Shown here one piece after another: positions 32,540 through 42,644 of a DNA stretch of 50,732 nt. A program made the position numbers and the translations under genes. This DNA comes from Phycisphaerae bacterium (GTDB taxonomy: Bacteria; Planctomycetota; Phycisphaerae; Phycisphaerales; SM1A02). Every line of letters starts with the position of its first letter. The first letter of the stretch is position 1. The notes below the pieces were generated by a model. The model did no database searches and was not told where the DNA came from. It saw nothing but the letters and a program-made list of their open reading frames with translations. The DNA lies in NCBI GenBank assembly GCA_002709295.1, contig PAQL01000037.1, forward strand, positions 1-50,732. Reading direction: 5' to 3'.

Positions 32540-32693
32540 CATTTGCCAGCCAATTCAAGAGCACAAGACAGCCCTGATTCCACACCCAGGGAAGGTAGGG
32601 CGGACTCGCTCCATAGACCTCTTCGTCAGATTGCGTCGACTCGGACTTGATGCGGGCTGCACATGCGGCCGTAATCAACGCATTCATCGCGGT

Positions 32694-35600
32694 TCACCGC
32701 GACGGAGCCCGCTCTACTTCAACCCGCCAGGGGTGGATCTGCAGTGCCGCACGCTCCTCCGCGGCCAGGTTCGTCTCCAATGCGTCGAGGGCCGCTCGGG
32801 CTCTCTGGACTGCACGCCTCTGACGACTCGGATCATCATCGCGATGAATTCGAACAAGCCCCACACATGACCGCGCACGCATCACCGCACTGCCCCCAGA
32901 TGCAAGGCCTTCTGCTGCCGCGATGGCCGACCGCACAACGGCGCGTGGCGGCGCTCTCAGGCTTGCGAGCCCTTCCAAGCGACACAAAATGACATCTTCT
33001 GCGTGTCGCCCCCGATCCAAGGCAACCGCCTGCAACATGGCTTCATCCAGCGTTGCCAGACCTTCATCTATTCTGCCTGCCTCCAGCAACGCACGCCCCA
33101 GCCATCCACCCGCGTGACAGGCTTCGAGCAGCAATCCGTCGCGACGTGCTGCATCGCGCGCCCGCCCGAGCTGCTCGATGGCGGTGTCTGGTGCACCCGA
33201 CACAAGCTCCAGCTGTCCCAGCAGACGGAAACGACGCGTACGCCAGACAGGCGCACATGGCAGGCCCACAGCGCGGCTTTCGTCGAGCAGGTCACGCACC
33301 TCCCCAAGCTGAAAGAGCGCAAGGCGAGCCGAGGCTGCTGTGATCAGCAGGGGTACATGCGCCGCTGGACACCCCTGCAGACGAATCTCGCCGAGCAGCG
33401 GCCAGGTGGTTCCTCCGAGGGCATACGTCCAACGGCCCAGCGCCGTCGCAGCCGACGCGCGAACCACCCCCACCTGCGCACGACTGCACAGCGTATGCAG
33501 GTAGCGACCACCGATCCGATCGAGCGTGGCCAGGGCAGCTTCGGGATTGCCAGCGCACACGTCGATGGCAGCAGACTCAATGGCGAGCGCAGCATCAAAC
33601 TCGGGAACACGCAGCCGGCGTACCCGGGCGGCGACCTGTGACACCTGTTCACGTGCATCTTCAAAGTCACCGGACCAACGGGCATCTTGAGCGAGTGCGA
33701 GACCAGCCTCCAGGAACACATCCAGCTCGTCAGCATCCCCAGCAAGGGCACATGCCAGACGGGCTTGTTCCTTTGCACCCGCAAGCTCGGGACGCCATCG
33801 CAAGTGCCGGCTCTGCAGGTAGGCGACCTCCGCTGCAGAGACGTCCGCCCGCTCCTGAAGTCGGTCGAGGATCTGTGCTGTACGAGGACTTCCGGGCTGC
33901 AAGGCGACCGCTGCCCGGGCTTGCAGCGTCAACAAGGGTCCCGGACAACCTCTGCGAGAGTCGACGCCGCGCCATGCGTGCACAACACGTCCGAGAACAG
34001 GTGCCGCCTCAGCAGCCGCCCCATCCTCCAGCGCCCGCTCGGCCCACTGCACAGCGGTGCGGGTGGCTTCACCCACCTGCCCTCCCTCAAGCTGCAAGCG
34101 GACCACTGCCGGGCTCGGCAGCGAGTCCACCATTTCAAGGGCCAGTCGCTGCACAATGGCGGCCCTCTTCGCCGGCCGCAGGCGCGAACGTACCACCTCA
34201 GCAAGCAAGCCGTAGCTCACCTTCCAGGCCGCCCCCTCCGCGAGGCTCACGACGAGGTGGCGGTCCTCCAGCGCTGCCAGCAGCGACACAAGCTCGGGCC
34301 TCGGCAGGCCCACCAGTCCAGGGAGCAGCTCCGTGGGCACAGGGGTGTCAGCGACCGCAAGACACTGCAGCAAGTCATTGGCGGCCCCGTCGACATCCCG
34401 CAGCCCTGCGCGGGCGTGGGCCGCCACCGACTCCGGCAGGGGCACCACACCGCCAGACAGGTCTACCGGCCCACCGTCATTCGCCGATGCCAGACCAGAG
34501 CGCTGCATCTTTCGGAGAATGTCGACGACAAAGCCAGGCCGCCCCCCAGCAGCTTCATGCAGCCGTGCAACAAGACGCGGAGGCGGATTGCGCAGGCCCA
34601 GAAGGGATGAGACAAGCTGCCGAACCTCTGCCGCCGGCAAGGAGGTCAGTGTCAGCCAGTCGATGGCTCCAAAGTGCTGCGACAAGTGCGCCTGAACCCC
34701 GAGACGCTCCAACGACACGCTTCCCAACACGACAACAGGTCGGCCAGAAGCCACCAGCTGAGTCAGAACATCGAGGACCGTGGAAGAGGCACTCGCAAGG
34801 TCGCGAATCGCAAACAGAACCGGACCATTCCGAGCATCCACAGCCTCCACCAGGAGGCGCCCGACGAGCTCGATGTCTGTGGACATCCGACCGTCAGCAG
34901 GCCGGTTGACCGCTGTCAGTACCCGTCCCAGGTCCGGGTGCGAACGCACTCCGACCCACCTACAGATCGAACGCACGATTCCGGCCAGGCCACGCAGGCC
35001 GGCCACTCCCGTCATGCGATCGTCGACGACGGTCCATCCCAACTTGCGCGCGTCCGCGCAAGCTTGTCGCAACAAACGCGCAGCCCCCGTTCCAGCCGGA
35101 CCTGCGAGGACTGCCACCCGGGAGCGGACATCCTCCCCCTCAGACAGCATCGTCCGAAGGTAGGCAATGCGCTCGTGTCGACCGACAACATCGGGTTCGG
35201 GCAGGTTCATTCGATGGGGACGAGCGACCGCGTAGCGGGTCAAGGCACTCTCAACCTGGGCTGCAGACTCGGGCCGGTCATCGGGCGACTTCTGCAGCAA
35301 GCGCATCACAACAACGCCGACCTCATCGGGAATCCCTGGGACCATGCTGCACGGGTCGCGGGGTGTCACATCCTCGTGCAGCTGGCGCAGTTCCTCCGGA
35401 GAGTCGCTGTCAAAGGGACGGTGCCCGGTGAGCAAACGGTAGAACAGCACGCCCAGGGCATACAGGTCGGTGCGCGCGTCGACGTCGCCACCACTGAACT
35501 GCTCGGGCGCCGCATAAGCGTAGGTTCCCACGAACTCGCCATGTCGCGCGATGGCCTCTGCCGCATCCGCGAGCCTTGCCGTGCCGAAATCGAGCACCTT

Positions 35601-36056
35601 GACACGCCCATCTCGGAGCACAAGCACATTCGAAGACTTCAGGTCGCGGTGAACGATCCCTCGGCCGTGGAGGTATGTGAGGGCGCGGGCGACCTCCGCA
35701 ATGATCCGCACCGCCTCTCGGGTGCGTTCGGGAGCACCAGGCCGACCGCTGCGCTTGGCATGGACCTGAGCGGCGACACCATCGAGCAGCTCCATCGTCA
35801 GAAAGGGCGTGCCTTCGGCAGAGACACCGTACCGGTACACCCGCACGATGTTCGGATGGTCCAGACGTGTCAGGGCCCTGTATTCACGACCAAAGCGCGA
35901 CTGGCCACGGAACTGACGCTCCAGCAGCTTGAGAGCGAGCCGGCGCTCTGTACCTGGCTCGGCCACTTCGTAGACCGCAGCCATTCCCCCACGCGCGACA
36001 GGACGCAGCACCCTGTACGGGCCAATCTGCTCGGGAACGGTATCGGGTTCGTTCAC
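32694..36056 (-). CDS. Giant Ser/Thr kinase with degenerate ATPase and helical repeats
   Basis: About 1120 residues. The kinase domain begins IGPYRVLRPVARGGMAAVYE and has Lys43 in LALKLL, HRDLKSSNVLV (Asp138), DFGTARL (Asp156) and GTYAYAAPEQ, so it should be active. At the NTPase position the Walker A reads LAGPAGTGAARLL, with Ala for both the essential Lys and the Ser/Thr, and the Walker B place reads VLFAIRDL; ATP hydrolysis there is unlikely. The rest is TPR-like helices. Start choice is uncertain: a GTG at 36056 puts the kinase 10 residues from the N-terminus; the frame is open upstream to 36236 but that would overlap the divergent gene and has no ribosome site. Cytosolic; substrates unknown. 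Confidence 0.84.
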   Translation of the reverse strand: MNEPDTVPEQIGPYRVLRPVARGGMAAVYEVAEPGTERRLALKLLERQFRGQSRFGREYRALTRLDHPNIVRVYRYGVSAEGTPFLTMELLDGVAAQVHAKRSGRPGAPERTREAVRIIAEVARALTYLHGRGIVHRDLKSSNVLVLRDGRVKVLDFGTARLADAAEAIARHGEFVGTYAYAAPEQFSGGDVDARTDLYALGVLFYRLLTGHRPFDSDSPEELRQLHEDVTPRDPCSMVPGIPDEVGVVVMRLLQKSPDDRPESAAQVESALTRYAVARPHRMNLPEPDVVGRHERIAYLRTMLSEGEDVRSRVAVLAGPAGTGAARLLRQACADARKLGWTVVDDRMTGVAGLRGLAGIVRSICRWVGVRSHPDLGRVLTAVNRPADGRMSTDIELVGRLLVEAVDARNGPVLFAIRDLASASSTVLDVLTQLVASGRPVVVLGSVSLERLGVQAHLSQHFGAIDWLTLTSLPAAEVRQLVSSLLGLRNPPPRLVARLHEAAGGRPGFVVDILRKMQRSGLASANDGGPVDLSGGVVPLPESVAAHARAGLRDVDGAANDLLQCLAVADTPVPTELLPGLVGLPRPELVSLLAALEDRHLVVSLAEGAAWKVSYGLLAEVVRSRLRPAKRAAIVQRLALEMVDSLPSPAVVRLQLEGGQVGEATRTAVQWAERALEDGAAAEAAPVLGRVVHAWRGVDSRRGCPGPLLTLQARAAVALQPGSPRTAQILDRLQERADVSAAEVAYLQSRHLRWRPELAGAKEQARLACALAGDADELDVFLEAGLALAQDARWSGDFEDAREQVSQVAARVRRLRVPEFDAALAIESAAIDVCAGNPEAALATLDRIGGRYLHTLCSRAQVGVVRASAATALGRWTYALGGTTWPLLGEIRLQGCPAAHVPLLITAASARLALFQLGEVRDLLDESRAVGLPCAPVWRTRRFRLLGQLELVSGAPDTAIEQLGRARDAARRDGLLLEACHAGGWLGRALLEAGRIDEGLATLDEAMLQAVALDRGRHAEDVILCRLEGLASLRAPPRAVVRSAIAAAEGLASGGSAVMRARSCVGLVRIHRDDDPSRQRRAVQRARAALDALETNLAAEERAALQIHPWRVEVERAPSR

Positions 36057-36178
36057 GCCAGAATCATAGCCAGTGTCGGGGACGGGGTCATGTCGGATGA
36101 CCGTCGAGCCGATCCCGGAGACGAAGACGGACCCACGTGGTGCATGAAGCACCACCGACGGGACCCAAGAGAGGAAGC

Positions 36179-38242
36179 ATGTCTCCACGCCAAGCGCTCG
36201 TGTCCTTGCTGGCCACAGTTGGAATGGGGTTGCCAAGCGCAGCCATGGCCGCCACCGTCAAGGTGGGCAGCTCTTCAAGTGCCGACTACGCCGACGTTGA
36301 CGCCGCTATCGCCGCAGCCACTCCGGGTGAAGACCTCACCGTGGTACTCGAAGCCGGCGACTATTCCACAGCCAACATCAACCGCGCTGGCAAGACCGAC
36401 TTCAAGCTCGTGGGCTTCGGGAATGCCAGCCTCGCAGGCATCCGGGTCACCCACGCGGACGCCGAGGTGTCGGTGAGCCGCGTCGACATCGGTGCGGACG
36501 GCATCCAGGTTTTCCAAGGCGACCTCGTGTTGGAGGCGCTGGCCATTGAGCCCACGCCGGCCCGCCCGGTCGCTGGCCCCGCCCTCCAAGTCGGCACCGG
36601 CGCCACAGTCCGGGCCAACCAGGTTGTGGTCTCCCATTGGTACGGGGCTGAGGCACCGGTCGTACTTCAACCCGGTTCCACAGCCGAGCTTCAGACCTTC
36701 GGCATCTTCGCCTCCCAGGGCTCGCGAGCAGGCGCCATCTGGAGTCAGGACGCCACCCTGTCGGCCACCACCGTGTACGCCATCGACACGACCTCAAGCT
36801 CCGGCACCGGAGCACTCGAGCTCGACGGGGGCACCGCCATGCTGGCCGACTGTGACTTCGACACGGTCCGCGGCGTGGTGGCCGGCGGCATTCGCGTGCT
36901 GAATGAGGCCTCACTGGTCGGCTACGACCTCGTCTTCATGGACAACAGCGCCCGCAGCGGCGCGGCGATTCGCCTTGAGTCAGGTGACATCCGCCTCGTG
37001 CGCACCTTCGCGCGGGGCGGCGCCGCAGACCAGGGCGGTGTGCTGTGGATGGACGGCGGCACGGCCGACGTGCGCAACGCGGACTGGAGCAACAACCGCG
37101 CCATCAAGTCCGGCGGCACGGTGTACCAGTCGGGGGGCACGCTTGAGGTCGCCTATGCCACCTGGACCGAAGCCGTGGCCGCTCAGGGCGCAGGGCTCTA
37201 CTCCCGCGGTGGCAGCACCGCGCTGTCCGGGGTGCTCCTCACCCACACGGAAGGTTCCGCCATCACCGTGGAGGCGACCGGCACAGTGGACTTCTCCGAC
37301 GGACTGCTCTGGGGCATCGGCTCCAACACCACCATCGAAGGGACCGTGAACTACGAGGTCAACGAGGCCTACCGTGACCCGGCCTTCATCAACGCTCAGC
37401 TCGACGATTTTGCGCTCACCCTGGACTCGCCGGCCCTCGACCTCGGCATCGGCGGAGAGCTCGACCCCGACGGCAGCGCCTCTGACGCCGGCATGTACGG
37501 CGGGCCCGACGCTTGGCCGCTCGCAGACTCGGACGGCGACGGATTCGTCTACGGGCGTGACTGCGACGACACCCGCAACGACGTGCACGAAGGTGCCGTA
37601 GATGTCTTCTACGATGGCATCGACGCCAACTGTGACGGCAGCAGCGACTACGACCAGGATGGCGATGGCTTCGACGCGGCCTCTTTTTCGGGTGCAGACT
37701 GCGACGACACGGATGCAGGCGTGAACCCGGACGCCAGCGAGTCCGGTGGCGACGGCATCGACGCCAACTGCGATGGCTTCGATCACGCCGATGCCGATCG
37801 GGATGGCTGGCCCGCCGACCTCGACTGCGACGACAACGCCTCGGATGTGCACCCCGGCGCAGAGGACGCTTGGTACGACGGCGTGGACGCCGACTGCGCA
37901 GGCAACGACGACTTCGATCAAGACGGCGACGGTCACCGGGCAGAGTCCGCTGGTGGCGATGACTGCAACGACACCAACGCGCGCCAGTACCCCGGCTACC
38001 CCGACACCCCCGAAGACGGCATCGACCAGGACTGCGACGGCCGCGACCCCCAAAAGCAGGCCGAGCAGGAAGACGAGGTCACGACCCTGTCGCCCGCCTA
38101 CGAAGCCGAGACCCCCAGCGAGGCGAGCCCCACACTCTCCGCCCAGTCCACCGGAGGCTGCTCCACCATCGACCGCTCAGCGAGTGGCGCCTGGAGCCTT
38201 CTCCTCCTCGGACTGGTGGGCCTCGTCGGCCGCCGCCGCTGA
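36179..38242 (+). CDS. Surface protein: beta-helix, MopE-like Asp/Cys repeats, MYXO-CTERM tail
   Basis: A 687-residue exported protein. The signal peptide ends near Ala-Met-Ala at 28. Residues about 30-420 look like a right-handed parallel beta-helix with repeated short strands (for example GGTADVRNADWSNNRAI). Residues about 450-620 hold four MopE-like repeats of the pattern DxDGDGF ... DCDDT ... GxDANCDG, a known putative metal-binding repeat. The C-terminus is GGCSTIDRSASGAWSLLLLG followed by hydrophobic residues and a final Arg-Arg-Arg, a MYXO-CTERM sorting tail whose Cys is expected to be processed and anchored at the cell surface. ATG at 36179 follows GAGGAAGC. It is divergent from the third kinase. 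Confidence 0.85.
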   Translation: MSPRQALVSLLATVGMGLPSAAMAATVKVGSSSSADYADVDAAIAAATPGEDLTVVLEAGDYSTANINRAGKTDFKLVGFGNASLAGIRVTHADAEVSVSRVDIGADGIQVFQGDLVLEALAIEPTPARPVAGPALQVGTGATVRANQVVVSHWYGAEAPVVLQPGSTAELQTFGIFASQGSRAGAIWSQDATLSATTVYAIDTTSSSGTGALELDGGTAMLADCDFDTVRGVVAGGIRVLNEASLVGYDLVFMDNSARSGAAIRLESGDIRLVRTFARGGAADQGGVLWMDGGTADVRNADWSNNRAIKSGGTVYQSGGTLEVAYATWTEAVAAQGAGLYSRGGSTALSGVLLTHTEGSAITVEATGTVDFSDGLLWGIGSNTTIEGTVNYEVNEAYRDPAFINAQLDDFALTLDSPALDLGIGGELDPDGSASDAGMYGGPDAWPLADSDGDGFVYGRDCDDTRNDVHEGAVDVFYDGIDANCDGSSDYDQDGDGFDAASFSGADCDDTDAGVNPDASESGGDGIDANCDGFDHADADRDGWPADLDCDDNASDVHPGAEDAWYDGVDADCAGNDDFDQDGDGHRAESAGGDDCNDTNARQYPGYPDTPEDGIDQDCDGRDPQKQAEQEDEVTTLSPAYEAETPSEASPTLSAQSTGGCSTIDRSASGAWSLLLLGLVGLVGRRR

Positions 38243-38260
38243 GGTCGCTCAGCTCACGGT

Positions 38261-38309
38261 GGGTCTGTGAGGGCGTTCGAGCTCGGCATCGAGCTCCCCT
38301 CACAGACCC
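38261..38309. terminator. Bidirectional hairpin between convergent genes
   Basis: GGGTCTGTGAGGG (38261-38273) pairs with CCCTCACAGACCC (38297-38309), and an inner GAGCTCG/CGAGCTC stem extends it. The right arm covers the stop codon of the minus-strand membrane protein gene. It can stop transcription from both sides. Confidence 0.65.
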
Positions 38310-39796
38310 TCATACGCTCCGACGCCAGGCTTCATCGCCTTGACCCAGTCAAACGACCCCCCGCTCACAACCGGCGGGGTCGACGCGCTCTGGATCCACG
38401 CCCTCGCCTCGGCGAGCCCAACAAAGCGCACCACCCGGGTCCCAGGGACCGCCTCGCGCGCAATGCCATCCAGCTCACCATCGGTCGCCGGAAGGGGCAC
38501 GGGCAGCTCACCGGACGCGGGCCCATTGACCAACAACACCAGCGGCGCCGTCTCTTCAATGGTGAGCAGGTCGGTGGACAGACCGGCCTGCCGCGCAGCC
38601 AGCACCACGCCGGCCGGCTCCACACCAACCGGATCCTCAAACCACACCGCCTCGACCCGCACCGCCTCTCCTCCCTGCGCCAGGGCCGCGCCGAGGGCAT
38701 CCACCGCTGCGAGATCTCCAGCGGGACCATGGGGCGCTTCGAGTCGAATGCCGCCGAAAAACAGACACAGTCCAGCAACCCCCAGCGCCCAGGGCCGCAG
38801 CGAAAAGCCCACCGCGGCAGCCACCACAACCACCGGCATGGCAGCCCGCAGGTGGTACGGCCGAAGCCCCTGAATGCTCAGTCCCAGTGCCAGCACACCC
38901 AAGACAGCAAGGATGCCCGCCCACGCGAGTCGACGACCGTGTCGATGAGAGGCTGCCGCAACCAGTCCGGTGAGCACCGCAAGACTCGCTCCCAGCCCCA
39001 GCTCCACCACACCGCGGTCCCAGAAGGCCCGACGAAGCATGGTGATGGCACTCACGTCAGGCTCTGCACTGCCTGTGGCCACGGATCCGAGGCACTCCAC
39101 GAAGCCAGCACCACAGCTGCCAAGCTGCCAGATCCAGTGGAGCCGCGGGAGGGCACAGAGCGCGACCGCAGCGACGGCGAAGCCAAGCGCCGCGCGGTCA
39201 GCCTGGGCCCACATCAACACAGCCAGACCCAGGCCCACTCCGGCAGACATGGGATGCTGACCGGTGGCTGCCACAAAGGCCGCCCCCGCAACAACCGCAC
39301 CGGCACGGCCCCCCACAGAGATCCCCACCATCGCCACAGCGATGAATTCCGGTGCGCCGTATCCCCGAAAGGACACCACCAGCGTGTCCACCAGACCCGG
39401 ATCCCATGCCAGGAGCAGGCCGGCGAGAGCCCCTGCCAGCCAAGCCCAGCGGGTCGGGCTCGCGAGACGATGGGCCGCCCACGCTCCCAGCGGGGCCACC
39501 AGCGCGCCCAGCACAAATCGATGGGTGAACACCTGCTTGAGTGAGCTTGCCCCGATCACACACGGCAAGCCGAGCACCCACAGGCTGTGCCCTCCTTCTG
39601 GATTCGGCGGGACCGGAGTGCCCCCCTGGAGCACACTCCAGGCACCAAGGAATTGACCCAAGGAGTCGCTTCCCAGGGTCACTTCATCGATGTGTGCCAA
39701 GCGTACAGCAGCCGCCAGGCACAGCACAGCCAACAACGCAGTCGCGGCAAGAGCAGGTCGAAGCCAGAGGCCGCGTGATGGAGATGGGTGGGTCAC
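38300..39796 (-). CDS. Polytopic inner-membrane protein of unknown function
   Basis: A 498-residue protein with about ten hydrophobic helices, starting LRPALAATALLAVLCLAAAV, then a periplasmic loop with DEVTLGSDSLGQFLGAWSVL. This general layout (Asp-rich first loop, many helices, soluble end of about 120 residues) is seen in GT-C glycosyltransferases, but I cannot confirm the catalytic Asp-Glu or Asp-Asp pair. The start is a GTG at 39796, 34 bases after hscA, so it may be the last gene of the ISC transcript. The stop lies in a bidirectional hairpin. Confidence 0.72.
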   Translation of the reverse strand: MTHPSPSRGLWLRPALAATALLAVLCLAAAVRLAHIDEVTLGSDSLGQFLGAWSVLQGGTPVPPNPEGGHSLWVLGLPCVIGASSLKQVFTHRFVLGALVAPLGAWAAHRLASPTRWAWLAGALAGLLLAWDPGLVDTLVVSFRGYGAPEFIAVAMVGISVGGRAGAVVAGAAFVAATGQHPMSAGVGLGLAVLMWAQADRAALGFAVAAVALCALPRLHWIWQLGSCGAGFVECLGSVATGSAEPDVSAITMLRRAFWDRGVVELGLGASLAVLTGLVAAASHRHGRRLAWAGILAVLGVLALGLSIQGLRPYHLRAAMPVVVVAAAVGFSLRPWALGVAGLCLFFGGIRLEAPHGPAGDLAAVDALGAALAQGGEAVRVEAVWFEDPVGVEPAGVVLAARQAGLSTDLLTIEETAPLVLLVNGPASGELPVPLPATDGELDGIAREAVPGTRVVRFVGLAEARAWIQSASTPPVVSGGSFDWVKAMKPGVGAYEGL

Positions 39797-39830
39797 AGCA
39801 CCACGAGCCTACCAGGGATGCCCCGCCCCT

Positions 39831-41660
39831 CTACTGAAGCACCTCGGCGACATTGTCTGCCATGCGGCCATGGATGGCCCGGGCGAGATCGCGCTCGATC
39901 CGACGCTGTGCAAACGGAGCCGTCAGCTGGTCGAGCTTCTCGCCAAGACTCTGGATCCGCCGACGGTCGGTCCCCCCGAGGGCAGCCTCGAGGTCGTCGG
40001 CCAAGGCCACGAACGCATCCCCCTCCCCGCTGTCGAGCAGGTCAGCGTCGACGGTGAGCGCCTTGCGCAGGGAATGAAGGATCTGTTCGCCCTCCACCCG
40101 AGCGTCGATGAGCAGTCTCTCGTCGATGTCCTCTTCGGCATTGTCGATGGCGTCGTCGAGCATCTGCTCCACTTCGTCATCAGACAGACCGTAGGTGGGG
40201 CGGACGTCGACGGTGGCCGTGGCCCCAGTGTGCTCCTCGACAGCACTCACCGTGAGGATGCCGTCGGCATCGACATCGAACTCCACCTTCACGCGCGGCA
40301 TCCCCGCCGGCATGGGCGGAATGCCGAGCTTGAAGCGCGCGAGCGAGCGATTGTGGCGCGCCATCTCCCGCTCCCCCTGCACCACATGCAGCTCCACATG
40401 GGTCTGGTCATCCACGTGGGTGGTGAAGGTCTGCGACGCAGTCGCCGGAATGCTGGAGGTGCGCGGAATGATCCGCTCCGTGGTCCCCCCCATCATCTCT
40501 ACACCCAGCGACAGGGGCACCACATCGACCAGGAGAAGGTCATCGGACAGCTCGCTGTGCCCGGTGAGCAGGTCGGCCTGAATGGCCGCACCCAGGGCCA
40601 CCACCTTGTCGGGATCGAGGTCGCAGTGCGGCGTGCGCCCAAAGAGCTCACCCACGAAGTGACGGACCAGGGGAACGCGGGTGGAACCGCCGACCAGGAC
40701 CACCTCATCGACGTCGGCTGCGGTGAGCTCGGCATCGGACAAGGCCTGCAGACAGGCCGCCCGGGTGCGCTCGACAATGGGCTTGATGAGCTGCTCGAAG
40801 GTGCTCCGGTCGATCCCGGCTTCGACGGCCTGACCCGCGAGCTCCACCTCGATGAGTGTGCTCTCGGCGTCTGTGAGGGCGCGCTTTGCCCGCTCCGCGG
40901 CCATGACTGCCGCCCGGAAGGTGGGGCCGTCTGCATCGGTGACGCCCGCCTGCTGGAGCAACAGCGCGGCCAGCGCCTGGTCGAAGTCGTCGCCACCCAG
41001 CTGGGTGTCGCCTGCCGTGCTCAGAACCTGAAAGAAGCCGTCGGAGAGCTCGAGAATGCTGATGTCGAAGGTGCCGCCCCCGAGGTCGTAGACCGCCACC
41101 CGCTGTCCGTCTTGCGCGGTGTTCAGCCCGTAGGCCAGCGCCGCCGCGGTGGGTTCATTGAGCAGCCGGAGCACCTCGATGCCTGCCACTCGCGCAGCAT
41201 CCCGCGTCGCCTGACGCTGGGCATCATCAAAGTAGGCGGGCACCGTGATGACGGCGCCAGCGGGCCGCGCAAACAAGCACTCCTCGGCCCGGGCGTGCAG
41301 CAGTCGCAGCACGAAGCTCGACAGCTCCAGCGGATTGATGGTGCGTGGGCCGACGCGAAAGCGGACCATGCCGTCGTCATCATCAACCAGGTCGTAGCGA
41401 TACAGCGCGGCTTCCTCGGCCACATCCGACGCCCCGCGCCCCATGAAGCGCTTGAAGCTCGTGAAGGTCGTGCCACCCGCCTCACCGGCCGCTGCGATTG
41501 CGGGGTAGCCCACCGACTTTGGGACCCCGTCATCGCCCACGCGAACGGCCGAAGGCAACAGAGCGCGCTCGTCGTCATCGAGAAGCACCCGAGGTTTGCC
41601 GCCGAGGACCACCGCCACGAGAGAGTGGGTGGTGCCGAGGTCAATGCCGATGTTGGCCAT
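39831..41660 (-). CDS. hscA: Hsp70-type chaperone HscA for Fe-S cluster transfer
   Basis: A 609-residue DnaK-family protein. The ATPase domain has [14 protein letters not shown] at the start, [31 protein letters not shown], and [17 protein letters not shown]. The substrate-binding domain starts near 385 ([17 protein letters not shown]). Its position after hscB in an ISC operon and length similar to HscA (about 615) separate it from housekeeping DnaK (about 640). HscA releases clusters from IscU by binding the LPPVK motif, which IscU here carries. ATG at 41660, 8 bases after the hscB stop. Confidence 0.9.
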   Translation of the reverse strand: MANIGIDLGTTHSLVAVVLGGKPRVLLDDDERALLPSAVRVGDDGVPKSVGYPAIAAAGEAGGTTFTSFKRFMGRGASDVAEEAALYRYDLVDDDDGMVRFRVGPRTINPLELSSFVLRLLHARAEECLFARPAGAVITVPAYFDDAQRQATRDAARVAGIEVLRLLNEPTAAALAYGLNTAQDGQRVAVYDLGGGTFDISILELSDGFFQVLSTAGDTQLGGDDFDQALAALLLQQAGVTDADGPTFRAAVMAAERAKRALTDAESTLIEVELAGQAVEAGIDRSTFEQLIKPIVERTRAACLQALSDAELTAADVDEVVLVGGSTRVPLVRHFVGELFGRTPHCDLDPDKVVALGAAIQADLLTGHSELSDDLLLVDVVPLSLGVEMMGGTTERIIPRTSSIPATASQTFTTHVDDQTHVELHVVQGEREMARHNRSLARFKLGIPPMPAGMPRVKVEFDVDADGILTVSAVEEHTGATATVDVRPTYGLSDDEVEQMLDDAIDNAEEDIDERLLIDARVEGEQILHSLRKALTVDADLLDSGEGDAFVALADDLEAALGGTDRRRIQSLGEKLDQLTAPFAQRRIERDLARAIHGRMADNVAEVLQ

Positions 41661-41668
41661 GTCTTTGT

Positions 41669-42244
41669 CTACTCCGACGCGGGGCTCGCGAGCTTCCGTG
41701 CAGTGCGCAGGTAGCGCTGTCGAGCGATGAGCGCCGGTATCTGCTCAAGCCCCTCCCCGCTGTCATCGTACCTGCGCATGATGGTTGCGATCTGCTCCAG
41801 GTTGGCTGCATCGAGGGCCTCGACCTGCGCCGCCACGCTGTCGTCTCCCATGCGGGCTGCCATCTGGAGCTCGAACATGCACTCAAGAAAGTCGTCTCCG
41901 ACTTCAGGCCCACCTTGCTCAGGGAGGTCGGTCTGGCCGGTCGCAAGGTACAGGGCCCGCCGACTCGGCTCGCGCAGCACGGCGCGGGCGTCCATCGCCC
42001 GTGCTGTCCACTGCTGGGCCATTCGCTTCTCGACCGCGCGGGCACGGGTGAAGCGGTCTGGGTGGGTCTGCCGCGTCAGCTTCCGCCACGCCTTGTCCAC
42101 TGCGCGCACGTCAACGTCCCACTTGCGTGGCAAGCCGAGAAGACTGAAGAAGTCGCTCTCTTTCAGCGGCGGCGGTGGCTGGAGCTTCCCGCATCCAGGA
42201 CACACGGCTCCACCCACAGGCTCGCGGCAATTCCAGCAGATCAT
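41669..42244 (-). CDS. hscB: J-domain co-chaperone HscB with N-terminal zinc ribbon
   Basis: A 191-residue protein. The N-terminus [20 protein letters not shown] has a CX2C ... CX2C zinc ribbon, as in some bacterial and mitochondrial HscB proteins. The J domain (about 30-95) starts [20 protein letters not shown] and has HPDRF for stimulation of HscA. The C-terminal three-helix part (about 110-185) normally binds IscU. I chose the ATG at 42244 over an upstream start at 42307 because the upstream residues overlap iscA by 23 bases and lack family similarity. Confidence 0.88.
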   Translation of the reverse strand: MICWNCREPVGGAVCPGCGKLQPPPPLKESDFFSLLGLPRKWDVDVRAVDKAWRKLTRQTHPDRFTRARAVEKRMAQQWTARAMDARAVLREPSRRALYLATGQTDLPEQGGPEVGDDFLECMFELQMAARMGDDSVAAQVEALDAANLEQIATIMRRYDDSGEGLEQIPALIARQRYLRTARKLASPASE

Positions 42245-42284
42245 GGATGGACGTCCAGGGGCGAGCACCACACCGCCGAGGCGG

Positions 42285-42617
42285 TCACAGGGTGAAGGAG
42301 TCCCCACACGAGCACGACCGATTCGACAGCGGGTTGCGGAACAGGAAGCCTGTCTTCACCATTGTCTTTTCAAAGTCGAGCTCGGACCCGTTGATGAACA
42401 GGTAGCTCTTGCGGTCGACTGCGACCGTGACCTCCTGGTCGGCGAACTCGAAGATCTTGTCCTTCGGCTCCGGCGAATCGACCAGGTCCATGAAGTAGGT
42501 CAGTCCCGAGCAGCCACCACCGCGCACCCCCACCCGCAGCACAGCTTCGGGCGTCTGACGCTTCTTCTTGATGGTCCGCACACGGAGTGCGGCTGCCTCG
42601 CTGATGGTGATGGCCAT
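42285..42617 (-). CDS. iscA: A-type Fe-S carrier protein IscA
   Basis: A 110-residue protein with the A-type pattern: VRGGGCSGLTYFMDLVDSP (first Cys), acidic middle, and NPLSNRSCSCGDSF at the end, where the last two cysteines read CSCG instead of the usual CGCG. All three cluster-binding cysteines are kept. It holds or delivers 2Fe-2S/4Fe-4S clusters or iron. ATG 42617 follows GGAGGCCACC. It is 27 bases after iscU and 40 before hscB. Confidence 0.9.
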   Translation of the reverse strand: MAITISEAAALRVRTIKKKRQTPEAVLRVGVRGGGCSGLTYFMDLVDSPEPKDKIFEFADQEVTVAVDRKSYLFINGSELDFEKTMVKTGFLFRNPLSNRSCSCGDSFTL

Positions 42618-42644
42618 GGTGGCCTCCAGGACGAAGTGCGTGCT

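Larger units (their letters stand above)
32254..32693. other. 440-base non-coding interval before the H1-like gene
   Basis: No convincing gene in either strand; short open frames here lack ribosome sites and family patterns. It holds a sigma-70-like promoter (32511-32539), a GC hairpin (32430-32452) and a small stem at 32687-32702 over the stop of the third kinase. From the promoter to the H1-like start codon there would be an untranslated leader of about 250 bases. Confidence 0.6.
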
